Source: ZC4RG30 sp049841155
Lineage (GTDB): Bacteria > Pseudomonadota > Gammaproteobacteria > Steroidobacterales > Steroidobacteraceae
Length of the DNA: 64,000 nt
Assembly (NCBI GenBank): GCA_049841155.1
Contig: JASGHI010000003.1
Location: forward strand, 1,674,001 to 1,738,000
Direction: 5' to 3'
Shown here: positions 33,981 to 43,372 of the stretch, one piece after another
How the letters are laid out: each line of letters opens with the position of its first letter
Position numbering within the stretch: position 1 is the first letter of the stretch
Translations under genes and position numbers: made by a program
The notes under the pieces: generated by a model
The model's input: the letters and a program-made list of their open reading frames with translations, nothing else
Databases searched by the model: none
Told to the model about the DNA's origin: nothing

Positions 33981-34946
33981 TCACCGGCTGGTGAAGAACT
34001 CCCACATCAGGTCATTCGCGCTTACCGCCCGCGACGGCGCCTCCCCAGCCCGGGCCTTGTTTCCGCCCGGCCAGCTGTGGCCACCGGTTTCCGTCACACA
34101 GAGCTGCACCGGCGCACCTCCAGGCAGGGCCTCGTGCAGATCGCAGTAGGCTCCTGTCACGGACAGCACGCGCTTGGGTGTCGCGGCCGCGTGGTCGAGC
34201 CGCACCCATTTCGCAATGCTGTCCGCTACGGAGACGAAATCCGTCACCTGATCCGTACGGCGCGAGCGGCCGGCGCCGCCGCCGAAAAGCACGAGTTCGT
34301 CGTCCCGGGCATGCACATGCAGCACCGGAACCGGGTTCGCCGGTGCGCAGGCGGCCGTATTGTCCGTGCCCGCAACGGCCATGATGGCGTGAAAGACATC
34401 GGAGGCCTCGCAGGCCAGGCGGTAGGCCATCATCGCGCCGTTGGACATGCCGGTGGCGTATACACGCTGCGGCGCGACGTTCGCGCGGCGGGAGACATCC
34501 GCCACCAATGCACGCAGGAAACCCACGTCATCGACTTTTCCATCACGCGCCCTGCCACAACAATTGCCGGCATTCCAGGTCGCCAGCATGCCGTTCGCCC
34601 TGTTGCTGACACCGTTCGGGAACAGCACCAGGAAGCCGGCCGACTCCGACTTGCCGATCAGTCCGTAGTGGCGGTCGTCCGCCATGTGCTGGGCGCTGCC
34701 GCCGCCGCCATGCAGGGCCACCACCAGCGGCATGGGCTGACGCGCGTCATAGTTCGCCGGAACGTGCAGCAGCGCGAAGCGCTCCCTGCCATCCTGCTGT
34801 AGCCGGATCTCGTACTCGCCCGGCCCGGGAATGCGCTCACCGCCCGCCAGGCGCCGCGCGGATTGTGCCGGTGCGGCGGCGATGGCGAGCGCGGCAGATA
34901 GTCCGCAGAGAGCGAGGATGCGCGAAGCCGTGATGAAGGCAGGCAT
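33981..34946 (-). CDS. Secreted PHB depolymerase/feruloyl-esterase-like hydrolase (LpqC family)
   Basis: 321 residues from the ATG at 34946. A signal peptide ends near AAPAQS. The alpha/beta-hydrolase has the oxyanion motif VVALHGGGGS, the nucleophile in ATGMSNGAMMAY, a conserved WNAGNCCG, the acid in HVHARDDELV, and the His in GGHSWPGG. This is the extracellular polyester/feruloyl esterase D group. It probably hydrolyses ester polymers or plant phenolic esters. Cysteine pairs suggest disulfides. It lies downstream of, and co-oriented with, the cardiolipin synthase gene. Confidence 0.88.
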   Translation of the reverse strand: MPAFITASRILALCGLSAALAIAAAPAQSARRLAGGERIPGPGEYEIRLQQDGRERFALLHVPANYDARQPMPLVVALHGGGGSAQHMADDRHYGLIGKSESAGFLVLFPNGVSNRANGMLATWNAGNCCGRARDGKVDDVGFLRALVADVSRRANVAPQRVYATGMSNGAMMAYRLACEASDVFHAIMAVAGTDNTAACAPANPVPVLHVHARDDELVLFGGGAGRSRRTDQVTDFVSVADSIAKWVRLDHAAATPKRVLSVTGAYCDLHEALPGGAPVQLCVTETGGHSWPGGNKARAGEAPSRAVSANDLMWEFFTSR

Positions 34947-35022
34947 GAATGTCCCGGTTGGCGGCCGATGGGCCCTGTCCTCCAATCAACGTCTGCAGCC
35001 GGAATGCGTTGACACGGCCGGC

Positions 35023-36507
35023 CTAGAGCACCGGCGCCATCATGCCGACCATGTTCTGCACCACGCGGCGGTAGAAGGGCCTGGTCCGCACCGCCTCCGC
35101 CGTTACGGCATGTGAACAGGACAGATACTCCATCTGGCGTTGCCGGATGGCGCCCACCGTGGCCTGGTCGGCAATGAGCAGACTGTTCTCGTAGTTCAGT
35201 TCCAGACTGCGGCGGTCCATGTTTGCAGAGCCGACCAATGCGATCCGGCCGTCGATGGTCAGCGATTTTGCGTGCAGTAGACCCAGAGGGTACTCGCAAA
35301 GGACAACGCCATTGTCGAGCAGATCGGAATAAGTGCTGCGCGATGCATTGCCCACGAACCAGGAATCATTGCGCGCCGGCAGGATCAGTGTGGTCCTGAC
35401 ACCGCGCCGCGCCGCGGCGCAGAGGGCGCGCAGAATGGATTCGTCGGGCACGAAATACGGCGTGGTGATGATCAGTTCCTCCCGCGCTGCGTACAGGCAG
35501 GCCACGAACATGTCCGACATGGCATTGTGGATGGCAGTAGGCCCGGTCCCGAACATATGCGCCACACAGCCAGATTCGAAACACTGATCCCCGCGCGCTG
35601 CCGGCAGATGCTCCAGACCGGTTTCGCCGGTTTCCGGTATCCAGCCGCTCAGGAACAGCCACTGCATCTGCCGCGCAACCGGTCCTTCGCAGCGGATCAT
35701 GAGGTCGATCCAGGGCGCGAATTGCGCCTTTACCCGGAACTCGGGGTCGGCACAGTTCTGGCTGCCGCAGTAGGCGATGCGGTTGTCGACCACCAGGATC
35801 TTGCGGTGATCCCGCAGATCGACCCGGCTGAAGGCCACATGCCGCCAGCGCGCGATATCGCGCAGGGTCACCTGGAGCCTCACCCCCGCTTCGCTCATCT
35901 GCCTCCAGGTTGCGCTGCGCGTGAAGGCGCGCGAACCCAGTGCGTCGACCATGACCCGGCATTGCACGCCACGCCGCGCCGCATCGGCTACGGCGGCCGC
36001 CATCCTTCGTCCGGTGTGGTCATCAAGCCAGATGTACACCGCCATGTGCACCTGGTGCGTGGCCTGTGCGATGTCCCGCAGCATGGCCTCGATCGCGCAC
36101 TTTGAGTGGCGCATGGGTTCGTCCGCGGGTGCCTCGGGGTCCGTGAGCAGCACCAACCGGTTGCCGTCTACGGCCTGGAACCCATTGACTGATCGGGCAA
36201 GGTCGAACAGTGACGCCATCTGAGGCAAGAGGCCGTGCGCAGCGGATGTTTCATCCGGTGGCGAAATCTCCCGCGCGGCCTTGCGCAGGCGCTCGACACG
36301 GGCCTGGCCGACGCTGGTCTCCCCCAGCAACAGGTAGGCGATCATGCCCACGAACGGCGCCAGCAAGATCACAGCGATCCACGCTATGCGGGAAGCCGGC
36401 GACCGGTTCGGCCTGGTCAGCGCGCGCAGCACGACCAGCATATGTACCGCGAACGTGACCAGCGCCCAGGCAAGACTCAGCAAGCCCTCAATCCCCTCTG
36501 CAACCAA
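35023..36507 (-). CDS. cls: Cardiolipin synthase (phospholipase D family)
   Basis: 494 residues from TTG 36507; an internal TTG at 36483 preceded by AGGGG is a competing start. Two N-terminal TM segments (LVTFAVHMLVVLRAL; RIAWIAVILLAPFVGMIAYLLLG) are followed by two phospholipase D half-domains. The first HKD is DHRKILVVDNRIAYCGSQN, and the second HAKSLTIDGRIALVGSANMD. It makes cardiolipin from phosphatidylglycerol at the inner membrane. It is divergent from an AcvB/VirJ-type gene across 70 bases. Confidence 0.93.
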   Translation of the reverse strand: MVAEGIEGLLSLAWALVTFAVHMLVVLRALTRPNRSPASRIAWIAVILLAPFVGMIAYLLLGETSVGQARVERLRKAAREISPPDETSAAHGLLPQMASLFDLARSVNGFQAVDGNRLVLLTDPEAPADEPMRHSKCAIEAMLRDIAQATHQVHMAVYIWLDDHTGRRMAAAVADAARRGVQCRVMVDALGSRAFTRSATWRQMSEAGVRLQVTLRDIARWRHVAFSRVDLRDHRKILVVDNRIAYCGSQNCADPEFRVKAQFAPWIDLMIRCEGPVARQMQWLFLSGWIPETGETGLEHLPAARGDQCFESGCVAHMFGTGPTAIHNAMSDMFVACLYAAREELIITTPYFVPDESILRALCAAARRGVRTTLILPARNDSWFVGNASRSTYSDLLDNGVVLCEYPLGLLHAKSLTIDGRIALVGSANMDRRSLELNYENSLLIADQATVGAIRQRQMEYLSCSHAVTAEAVRTRPFYRRVVQNMVGMMAPVL

Positions 36508-36577
36508 GGCGGCTCTTGCAGCCTAACACCTGCTTCACGGACCTCCGAGAGGGAATTTGGGTTAGATTGCGCTCCTC

Positions 36578-37975
36578 ATGATGACGATGCGCGGCCCAGC
36601 CCTGGTGATGGCATTGATGCTCGGCACAGTGGCCGTTGCTGCTCCGGCCCCTGAGATCCTCTCGCATGGCATTTTCGACAGGATCGCGCTGTACCGCCCG
36701 CCAGGCGAGGCAAGCAGCGTGGCGCTGCTGTTCTCGGGCGACGGGGGCTGGGAAGACGGTCTCGACTCCCTGGCAAAGGCCCTGAGCGGGAAGGGAGCAC
36801 TGGTCGCAGGCATCCGCACGCCCGCGCTGTTCAAGAAGCTGGAGAACCTGCCGGACAGCTGCGTGTTTCCGGATGGCGACCTGGAGAACCTCTCGCACTT
36901 CATCCAGGGCTACGCGCAGTTGCCGACCTATCGCACGCCGCTGCTGGCCGGTTACTCCAGCGGCGCATCCCTCGCCTACACCATGCTGGCCCAGACGCCG
37001 CCCGGCATCTTCGCCGGCGCACTGACGCTGGGTTTTTGCCGCGAACTCGAACTGCGCAAGCCGCTGTGCAGAGGAGAAGGCGTGCATTTCAAGAAACGCG
37101 CAGACCTGCTCGATCTCCTGCCCGCAAAGCAGCTGCATGCCCCCTGGGTGGATGTGCAGGGAGAAGCGGACAGCGTGTGCCCGCTGACGCCGGCCAGCGG
37201 CTTCGTGAAACAGACCGGGGGCGCCGCGATGGCGGTGCTGCCCAGCATGGAGCATGGCCTCGAGGAAGAGGAAGGCTGGCAGCCGGCGATGCTGGCGGCT
37301 TACAGCCGGCTCGCGGCACTCTCCACGGCCACCCAGCCGCCGCCTCCCGGGAGTCTCGCAGATCTGCCGGTCATCGAGATTCCGGCCACCGCAGGCGGCG
37401 ACAGCGGCAACACCTTCGCCGTGCTGCTCTCCGGAGACGGTGGCTGGGCCGGGCTCGACAAGCAGGTGGCTGCCGCGCTGGCCGCCAGGGGCATTCCCGT
37501 GGTGGGCTTCGATTCGCTGCGCTACTTCTGGAAGAAACGCACTCCCGAAACGCTGGCCCAGGATCTGGATCAGCTGCTGCGCTACTACGCGGCGCAGTGG
37601 AAGAAATCGCGTGTGCTGCTGCTCGGATATTCGCAGGGAGCCGACGTGCTGCCCTTCGCGGTGAACCGCCTGCCGGCCGCCTCACGTGCAATGCTGGTGC
37701 GCACCGTGCTCATGGGGCTGGGCGAGAAAGCCTCGTTCGAATTCCATCTCACCAACTGGGTGGGCGGCAGCCGCGACGCACTGCCCATCCTGCCCGAGGC
37801 ACAGAAGCTCAAGGCGCGCGAGGTGCTGTGTCTTTACGGCAGCGATGACCGCGAATCGCTGTGCCCGAAGATTCCGCCGGGGCACGTGACCGCCGAGCCG
37901 CTGCCGGGCGGACATCATTTCGACGGCGCCTACGGCGAACTCGCAGCGCGCATCATGGCAGGATTGCCGGACTGA
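36578..37975 (+). CDS. acvB: AcvB/VirJ-family periplasmic hydrolase, two-domain
   Basis: 465 residues. A signal peptide (about residues 1-22) precedes two tandem alpha/beta-hydrolase-like halves. Each opens with an SGDGGW motif (near residues 53 and 283) and each has GxSxG (LLAGYSSGASLAY near 122-134; LLLGYSQGADVLPF in the second). This is the AcvB layout; VirJ corresponds to the C-terminal half. Agrobacterium AcvB hydrolyses lysyl-phosphatidylglycerol. Here no lysyl-PG synthase is nearby, but a cardiolipin synthase is divergent, which supports a phospholipid role. Confidence 0.87.
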   Translation: MMTMRGPALVMALMLGTVAVAAPAPEILSHGIFDRIALYRPPGEASSVALLFSGDGGWEDGLDSLAKALSGKGALVAGIRTPALFKKLENLPDSCVFPDGDLENLSHFIQGYAQLPTYRTPLLAGYSSGASLAYTMLAQTPPGIFAGALTLGFCRELELRKPLCRGEGVHFKKRADLLDLLPAKQLHAPWVDVQGEADSVCPLTPASGFVKQTGGAAMAVLPSMEHGLEEEEGWQPAMLAAYSRLAALSTATQPPPPGSLADLPVIEIPATAGGDSGNTFAVLLSGDGGWAGLDKQVAAALAARGIPVVGFDSLRYFWKKRTPETLAQDLDQLLRYYAAQWKKSRVLLLGYSQGADVLPFAVNRLPAASRAMLVRTVLMGLGEKASFEFHLTNWVGGSRDALPILPEAQKLKAREVLCLYGSDDRESLCPKIPPGHVTAEPLPGGHHFDGAYGELAARIMAGLPD

Positions 37976-37991
37976 CTCCTGCGCCGCCGGC

Positions 37992-38603
37992 TCATCCGCC
38001 GCCGGAGATGAGCGCCAGCGCACGCTGGAAACTGCGGGGATCGAGCAGGGCGACAAAGGCGAGGCCCGCCAGCGCACCGCCAAAATGCGCATCGTGGTTG
38101 ACGCGTCCCCGGCTCTGCCTGGCGGACCACCAGCTGTAGACGAGATACCCCACGGCGAACAGCGGCGCCGGGATGGGCACCGGAATCGGGATGATGAAGA
38201 GGCTCATCGTCGGGAAGTAGACGATGGCTGCGAACAGCACCGCACTGATCGCGCCCGACGCGCCGAGCGTCGCGTACTGCGGATCATTGCGGTGTTTGAG
38301 GTAGGAGCCGATCTCGCTGGCAAACAGCCCGACGAGATACAGCAGCACGAAAGCCACGGTGCCGATGCGGCGCTCCAGCTGCGGCCCGAAGAACCAGAAC
38401 GAGAGCATGTTGAAGATCAGATGCGGCAGGTCCGCATGCACGAAGCCGCTGGTCAGCGCGGTGATGCGGTTGCGGCCGCGGGCGAAATCGTAAGGCCGGA
38501 ATACGCAGCGCTCGATGAGCCGCGGCGCGGCGAACAAGCCATAGAGGCCAAGGCCGATGTTGACGACGAGGATGAGAAGCGAAGCCGGACCGATGCTGTG
38601 CAT
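37992..38603 (-). CDS. Rhomboid-family intramembrane serine protease
   Basis: 203 residues with about six TM segments. The catalytic Ser116 lies in LGASGAISA and His173 in NHDAHFGGALAG; the loop-1 WR-like region is replaced by VFRPYDFARGRNR. FVHADLPHLIFNMLSFWFFGPQLE is the canonical TM2 His/Asn segment. It cleaves TM substrates within the inner membrane. It does not carry the GASGxLHG pattern I associate with rhombosortases, so the link to the GlyGly-CTERM protein at 19000-20562 is only possible. Adjacent to and downstream of motB. Confidence 0.92.
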   Translation of the reverse strand: MHSIGPASLLILVVNIGLGLYGLFAAPRLIERCVFRPYDFARGRNRITALTSGFVHADLPHLIFNMLSFWFFGPQLERRIGTVAFVLLYLVGLFASEIGSYLKHRNDPQYATLGASGAISAVLFAAIVYFPTMSLFIIPIPVPIPAPLFAVGYLVYSWWSARQSRGRVNHDAHFGGALAGLAFVALLDPRSFQRALALISGGG

Positions 38604-38612
38604 CGGTGGATG

Positions 38613-39753
38613 TTAGCGTGCGGCAGCGCTTCCGGCAGCGGCCAGTGCAGCCTCTGCGGCCGCCGCTGCGGCTGCCGCCGGCTGCGATGCTGGCCGGACC
38701 GGCAGCGGCGCGGCAAGGGGCTTCGCCGGCGCAGCGGCTGCCGCAGCCGGCGCGGACGTGGCAGTGCGCCCGGGCTCCGGCGTCGCAGTGTCGCCAGGTA
38801 CTGCCGCGCCCACCGACGCCCCCGACTCGATGGCTTCGCGGGCAACCTGCACGTCGGGCGCATCCGTGGCCAGCGCATTGGCCTCGGCACTCTTCGTCAT
38901 CACGATGATGCTGATGCGGCGGTTGATGGGATTGTGGGGATTTTCCTTGTCGAACAGCACCGATGACGCCAGACCCACCACGCGCGCGATCTTCTGCGGG
39001 TCCAGGCCTCCATCCAGCAGCGCACGCCGCGCGGCATTGGCCCGGTCGGCGGACAACTCCCAGTTGGTGTAGCCACGCATCCCGACATAGGCCTTGTCGT
39101 CGGTATGGCCGGACAGGCTGATGCGGTTGGGCACGGTATTCAGGTATTTCGCCACCTCGTGCAGTATCTGGGTGGTGTAGTCCTTGAGGTTGGATTTGCC
39201 CAGGTCGAACATCGGGCGGTTCTGCTTGTCGACGATCTGGATGCGCAGGCCTTCCGGCGTGATGTCCAGCAGCAGCTGGTCCTTGAAGGGTTCCAGCGCC
39301 TGGCTTTTGTTGATGGCCTCCTGCAGCTCCTGCATCAGCGCCTCGAGCTGCCGCTTCTCGGCCTGCTGCGCGATCTTCTTCGCCTCGTCCTCGGTGACCG
39401 TGTCCACCGGCTGACCCAGCCCCTGCTCCTCGACGTTCTTTCGAGCTCTTCGGGGCATCCATGCCGCCGCCCAGGTTGATGACGCTGGTGCTGGCGCCAC
39501 CCGGCCCGTACTGGCCGGGCGAAGCCTTCACACTCGCGCCGCGTTCCATGCTCGGGTTCTTGAAATATTCGAACATCGCGGCGCGCTGTTCCTTGGACAC
39601 CGACGCCACCAGCCACATCACCATGAAGAAGGCCATCATCGCGGTGACGAAATCCGCATAGGCCACCTTCCAGGCACCGCCATGATGGCCGCCCTCGCCG
39701 GCGCGCCGGCGCTTGACGATGATGATGGGGCGTTTGTCGGCAGCGGCAGCCAC
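38613..39753 (-). pseudogene. motB: MotB flagellar stator protein, frameshifted
   Basis: The N-terminal part, from GTG 39753, carries the stator TM with its proton-binding Asp (KVAYADFVTAMMAFFMVMWLVA) and runs to DAPKSSKE. The C-terminal OmpA-like peptidoglycan-binding domain (SLSGHTDDKAYVGMRGYTNWELSADRA) continues in the +1 frame, from KNVEEQGL. One extra base in the AAA run at 39439-39441 explains the shift: removing it joins SSK to KNVEEQ. A long Ala/Pro tail follows the OmpA domain. As written the gene cannot make full MotB. A sequencing error or a real mutation are both possible. Confidence 0.85.
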
Positions 39754-39760
39754 GGGCGGG

Positions 39761-40624
39761 TCAGGCGGCCTTCTTGCCGCGCAGCTCCTGCTCCAGATCC
39801 TTGAAATTGGGGCGCACGCCGCTGAACAGCAGCTTGCGCGCAAACTCCACCGCCACCGGCGGCGGATAACCGCGCACGCTCGCCACCAAGGCCATCTTCA
39901 CCACTTCGAAGGCCTTGGATTCTTCATGCGCCTTGTGCTCCATGGCGGCCGCGATGGGACCGATGAATCCATAGGCCACGAGGATGCCGAGGAAGGTGCC
40001 CACCAGCGCCGCGCCGACCTTGTGGCCGATCTCGGCGGTGCTCGCGCCGTCGATGGCGGCCATGGTGCTGACGATGCCCAGCACTGCGGCGACGATGCCG
40101 AAGCCCGGCAGCGCGTCGGCCACTTTCTGCACCGCATGCGCGGGCTCCGCGGCTTCCTTGTGGTGGGTCTCCAGTTCGTACTCGAGCAGGCTCTCCAGCT
40201 CGTGCGGATCGAGGTTGCCGCCGCAGATCAGCCGCAGGCAGTCGGTGATGAACTCCATCATGTGATGGTCGGCCAGCACGCCGGGGTACTTCTTGAAGAT
40301 GTCGCTCTTGGCCGGATCCTCGATGTGGCGCTCGATGGCCAGCACGCCGTCCTTGCGTGCCATCACGAGGATGTCGTACACCAGCTTGAGCAACTGGATG
40401 TATTCTGCGCGCCCGTACTTCGGGCCCTTGACCAGGCCCAGCGCACCGGCAAACGACGCCTTGACCACCTTCAACGGATTGCTGATGAGGAACGCGCCCA
40501 GCGCCGCGCCGATGATCACGACGACTTCCAGCGGATGCCACAGCAGCAGCAGGCTGCTGCCACCCATCATGAAGCCGCCGAGCACCGAGCCCATGACGAC
40601 GACCGAACCGATGATTGCGAACAC
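39761..40624 (-). CDS. motA: MotA flagellar motor stator protein
   Basis: 287 residues from a GTG. Four TM segments are arranged as in MotA: two N-terminal (IIGSVVVMGSVLGGFMM; PLEVVVIIGAALGAFLIS), a long cytoplasmic loop, then GFGIVAAVLGIVSTM and GTFLGILVAYGFIGPIAAAM. It forms the ion channel that drives flagellar rotation with MotB. Loop charges for FliG contact lie around residues 80-150. motB follows after 7 bases. No other flagellar gene is in the window, so motAB stands alone here. Confidence 0.95.
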   Translation of the reverse strand: MFAIIGSVVVMGSVLGGFMMGGSSLLLLWHPLEVVVIIGAALGAFLISNPLKVVKASFAGALGLVKGPKYGRAEYIQLLKLVYDILVMARKDGVLAIERHIEDPAKSDIFKKYPGVLADHHMMEFITDCLRLICGGNLDPHELESLLEYELETHHKEAAEPAHAVQKVADALPGFGIVAAVLGIVSTMAAIDGASTAEIGHKVGAALVGTFLGILVAYGFIGPIAAAMEHKAHEESKAFEVVKMALVASVRGYPPPVAVEFARKLLFSGVRPNFKDLEQELRGKKAA

Positions 40625-40722
40625 GCGTGGACCTCAGGACAGTAGTGCTGTCGTTCGTGGGTGGATTATGGTCGGCGGGCGGGCCTGCGGCCCGGACCGG
40701 CGTCACGCTTGAGGCCCCGCTG

Positions 40723-42540
40723 ATGCCCCCGGTATTGCGCCTCGAAAACCTCTCCCTGGCCTTCGGATCACGGCCCCTGCTCGACCAGGTCTCGCTGCTG
40801 GTGGAGCCGGGCGAGCGCGTGTGTGTCGTGGGTCGCAACGGCGAGGGAAAGTCCTCAATGTTGCGCCTGGCCTGCCGACAACTGCTGCCGGATTCCGGCA
40901 CGGTGTGGCTGCGCCCCGGCGCGCGCGTAGCCGTGCTCGAACAGGACATCACGGCGGTTCACGATGCGCCGGTCAGGCAGGTGATCGCCGCCGGCCTCGG
41001 ACCGCTCGCCGCGCAGCTGGAGAGCTGGGAGCTGCCGGCACGGGTGGAGAAGGTGCTCGCGCGGCTGGATCTGGATGGCGAGGCCTGCTACGCGACGCTT
41101 TCCGGCGGCTGGCGGCGCCGCGCGCTGCTGGCCCGCGCGCTGGTGTGCGAGCCGGAACTGCTCATCCTCGACGAACCCACCAACCACCTCGACATCACCA
41201 CCATCGAATGGCTGGAAGAACAGCTGCTGGAGTTCCGCGGCGCACTGCTGTTCGTGAGCCATGACCGCGCCTTCGTCAACCGCGTGGCCACCCGCATCGT
41301 GGATCTGGACCGCGGCCAGCTCTCCTCCTGGCCCGGCAACTACGACGACTATGCGCGCAAGAAAGCCGCGCAGCTGGTCAACGAGGCGCGCAGCAACCAG
41401 CTCTTCGACAAGCGGCTCGCCGAAGAAGAGGTATGGATCCGCAAGGGCATCGAAGCGCGGCGCACGCGCAACGAGGGCCGCGTGCGCGCCCTCATCGCCA
41501 TGCGCTCCGAACGGCGCGACCGGCGCGAGCGCCCGAGCGAGGCACGCATCGCCGTGCAGGAAGCCGCCGAATCCGCGCAGCTGGTGTTCGAGGCCGAGAA
41601 CGTCGCGGTGCGGCTGGGCGGACGCGAGGTGATCCGTGGCTTCAGCACGCGCATCCTGCGCGGCGAGCGCATCGGCATCGTCGGCCCCAACGGGGCCGGC
41701 AAGAGCACACTGCTGCGCCTGCTGCTGGGAGAGCTCGAGCCTTCGGCGGGCCAGATCAGGCGCGGGGGGCGGCTGGAAGTGGCCTACTACGACCAGCAGC
41801 GTGCCCAGCTGGATCTGGATGCACCGGTGGCGCACAACATCAATGCGCGCAGCGATTTCGTGCGCATCGGCACCGAGAACCGTCATGTCTCGGGCTACTT
41901 GCGCGATTTCCTGTTCCGGCCTGACCAGCTGCTCACGCCGGCAGGCGCGCTCTCGGGCGGCGAACGCAACCGCCTGCTGCTGGCGCGGCTGTTCGCACAG
42001 CCCGCCAACCTGCTGGTGCTGGACGAACCCACCAACGACCTCGACATCGACACGCTGGAACTGCTGCAGGAGCGGGTCGCGGAGTTCAGCGGCACGCTGC
42101 TGCTGGTGAGCCATGACCGCGCCTTCCTCGACAGCGTGGTGACCAGCCTGCTGGTGCTGGACGGCTCGGGCGCGGTGCAGGATTTCGTCGGCGGCTACAG
42201 CGACTGGCGGCGCTGGCGCGACGCGCGCGATGCTGCCGCACCGCGCCCGGCGCGCACTGCATCCGCTCCCCCTTCCGAGGCATCCTCCGCGGCTGCGCCA
42301 GTCGCCACGCCGGCCGCGCGGCGGCGGCTTTCATACAAGGAGCAGCGGGAGCTCGCCGAACTGCCGCAACAGCTCGAAGCACTCGAGGCCGAACAATCGC
42401 AGCTCACGGCCGAAACGCAGCAGCCCGACTTCTACTTGCGGCCGCACACCGAAGTGAGCGAACGCCTGGCGCGCCTCGCGGATCTGGCGGCCCGGATCGA
42501 GGCCGCTTTCGCGCGCTGGGCGGAACTGGAGCAACGATGA
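40723..42540 (+). CDS. uup: ABC-F ATPase Uup
   Basis: 605 residues from the ATG at 40723 (MPPVLRLENLSLAFGSRPLL). Two ABC domains: Walker A GRNGEGKSS and GPNGAGKST; signatures LSGGWRRR and LSGGERNR; Walker B ELLILDEPTNHLD and LLVLDEPTNDLD. The ABC-F linker is charged (RSNQLFDKRLAEEEVWIRKGIEARRTRNEGRVRAL). The C-terminal domain from about residue 535 is a coiled coil, typical of Uup, which binds branched DNA. Uup acts in ribosome or DNA maintenance. The trmB start overlaps its stop. Confidence 0.93.
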   Translation: MPPVLRLENLSLAFGSRPLLDQVSLLVEPGERVCVVGRNGEGKSSMLRLACRQLLPDSGTVWLRPGARVAVLEQDITAVHDAPVRQVIAAGLGPLAAQLESWELPARVEKVLARLDLDGEACYATLSGGWRRRALLARALVCEPELLILDEPTNHLDITTIEWLEEQLLEFRGALLFVSHDRAFVNRVATRIVDLDRGQLSSWPGNYDDYARKKAAQLVNEARSNQLFDKRLAEEEVWIRKGIEARRTRNEGRVRALIAMRSERRDRRERPSEARIAVQEAAESAQLVFEAENVAVRLGGREVIRGFSTRILRGERIGIVGPNGAGKSTLLRLLLGELEPSAGQIRRGGRLEVAYYDQQRAQLDLDAPVAHNINARSDFVRIGTENRHVSGYLRDFLFRPDQLLTPAGALSGGERNRLLLARLFAQPANLLVLDEPTNDLDIDTLELLQERVAEFSGTLLLVSHDRAFLDSVVTSLLVLDGSGAVQDFVGGYSDWRRWRDARDAAAPRPARTASAPPSEASSAAAPVATPAARRRLSYKEQRELAELPQQLEALEAEQSQLTAETQQPDFYLRPHTEVSERLARLADLAARIEAAFARWAELEQR

Positions 42541-43268
42541 GCGAAGCGCCTGCCGACCTGCGCCAGCGCGCCATCCGCAGCTTCGTGGTCCGCGCCGGCC
42601 GCATGACCGCGGCCCAGCAGCGGGCGCTGGATCAGCTTTGGCCGCATTTGGGCATCGAGTACTCGCCGGCGCAGCTGGACCTCGATGCCCTGTTCGGCCG
42701 CAAGGCGCCGCGCGTGCTCGAGATCGGCTTCGGCAATGGCGAACATCTCGCGCACCTCGCTGCAGCGCGGCCCGGGCAGGATTTCATGGGCGTGGAAGTG
42801 CATCCGCCCGGCGTGGGGCACCTGCTGCTGCGCATCGAAGCTGCGGCGCTGACCAATGTACGGGTGAGCCGCCACGACGCCGTCGAGGTGCTGGAAAACC
42901 AGATTGCACCGGACTCGCTGGATGAACTGCTGGTGCTGTTCCCTGATCCCTGGCACAAGAAGCGCCATCACAAGCGCCGGCTGGTCAACCCGGCCTTCGC
43001 ACGCCTCGCGGCCTCGCGGCTGAAGCCGGGAGGCGTACTGCATCTGGCAACCGACTGGGAGCCCTATGCCGAGTGGATGCTGGAAGTGCTGGGGGCGGAG
43101 CCCCTGCTGGAGAATCTCGCGGCAGATGGCCGCTGGGCGCTGCGTGATCCGCAGCGCACCCCCACGCGTTTCGAGCGTCGGGGCGAGCGCCTGGGTCATG
43201 CGGTGCACGACCTGCGCTACCAGCGCCGTCTGCCCCCCGCCGATAACCCGGCTTTTTCTTCTTCTTAG
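42537..43268 (+). CDS. trmB: tRNA (guanine-N7-)-methyltransferase TrmB
   Basis: 243 residues. It makes m7G46 in tRNA using S-adenosylmethionine. The AdoMet motif is VLEIGFGNGEHLAHLAA, followed by FMGVEVHPPGVG, the signature LVLFPDPWHKKRHHKRRLVNP and the C-terminal TRFERRGERLGHAVHDL. Length is usual. The ATG overlaps the uup stop (ATGA), so the two are translationally coupled. The last residues (PAFSSS) overlap a small antisense-strand gene by 4 bases. Confidence 0.95.
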   Translation: MSEAPADLRQRAIRSFVVRAGRMTAAQQRALDQLWPHLGIEYSPAQLDLDALFGRKAPRVLEIGFGNGEHLAHLAAARPGQDFMGVEVHPPGVGHLLLRIEAAALTNVRVSRHDAVEVLENQIAPDSLDELLVLFPDPWHKKRHHKRRLVNPAFARLAASRLKPGGVLHLATDWEPYAEWMLEVLGAEPLLENLAADGRWALRDPQRTPTRFERRGERLGHAVHDLRYQRRLPPADNPAFSSS

Positions 43269-43372
43269 TCTTCGCGACCCTTCTGGTCGAAGACTCCGTA
43301 CGCGCCGACACCGATCATCACGAGGGCAGCGACACCGTGGAAGGTGACTACCGCAAAAGCAAGACTGGACAT
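43265..43372 (-). CDS. 35-residue single-pass membrane peptide
   Basis: ATG 43372 is preceded by AGGAG six bases away, the strongest Shine-Dalgarno in the neighbourhood. The peptide begins MSSLAFAVVTFHGVAALVMIG and ends with a polar, charged tail (VFDQKGRED). It holds one clear TM helix with a central His. The 110-base AT-richer stretch upstream could hold its promoter and that of the divergent gene at 43483. It resembles CydX-like small subunits in size only. No family recognised. Its stop overlaps the trmB end on the other strand. Confidence 0.6.
   Translation of the reverse strand: MSSLAFAVVTFHGVAALVMIGVGAYGVFDQKGRED

Noticed and set aside
37992..38603. Rhomboid as the rhombosortase for the GlyGly-CTERM protein
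   Set aside because: The active-site context is GASGAISA with general rhomboid TM2 residues, and it lies 18 kb from the substrate; kept as a general rhomboid.
38284..39438. Continuation of the motB N-terminal frame beyond the frameshift
   Set aside because: Past 39439 the translation turns Arg/Gly-rich and nonsensical while the true OmpA domain sits in the other frame.
39439..39441. Programmed +1 ribosomal frameshift in motB
   Set aside because: No stop codon or stimulatory structure is seen at the slip point and the family does not use recoding; indel or sequencing error is simpler.
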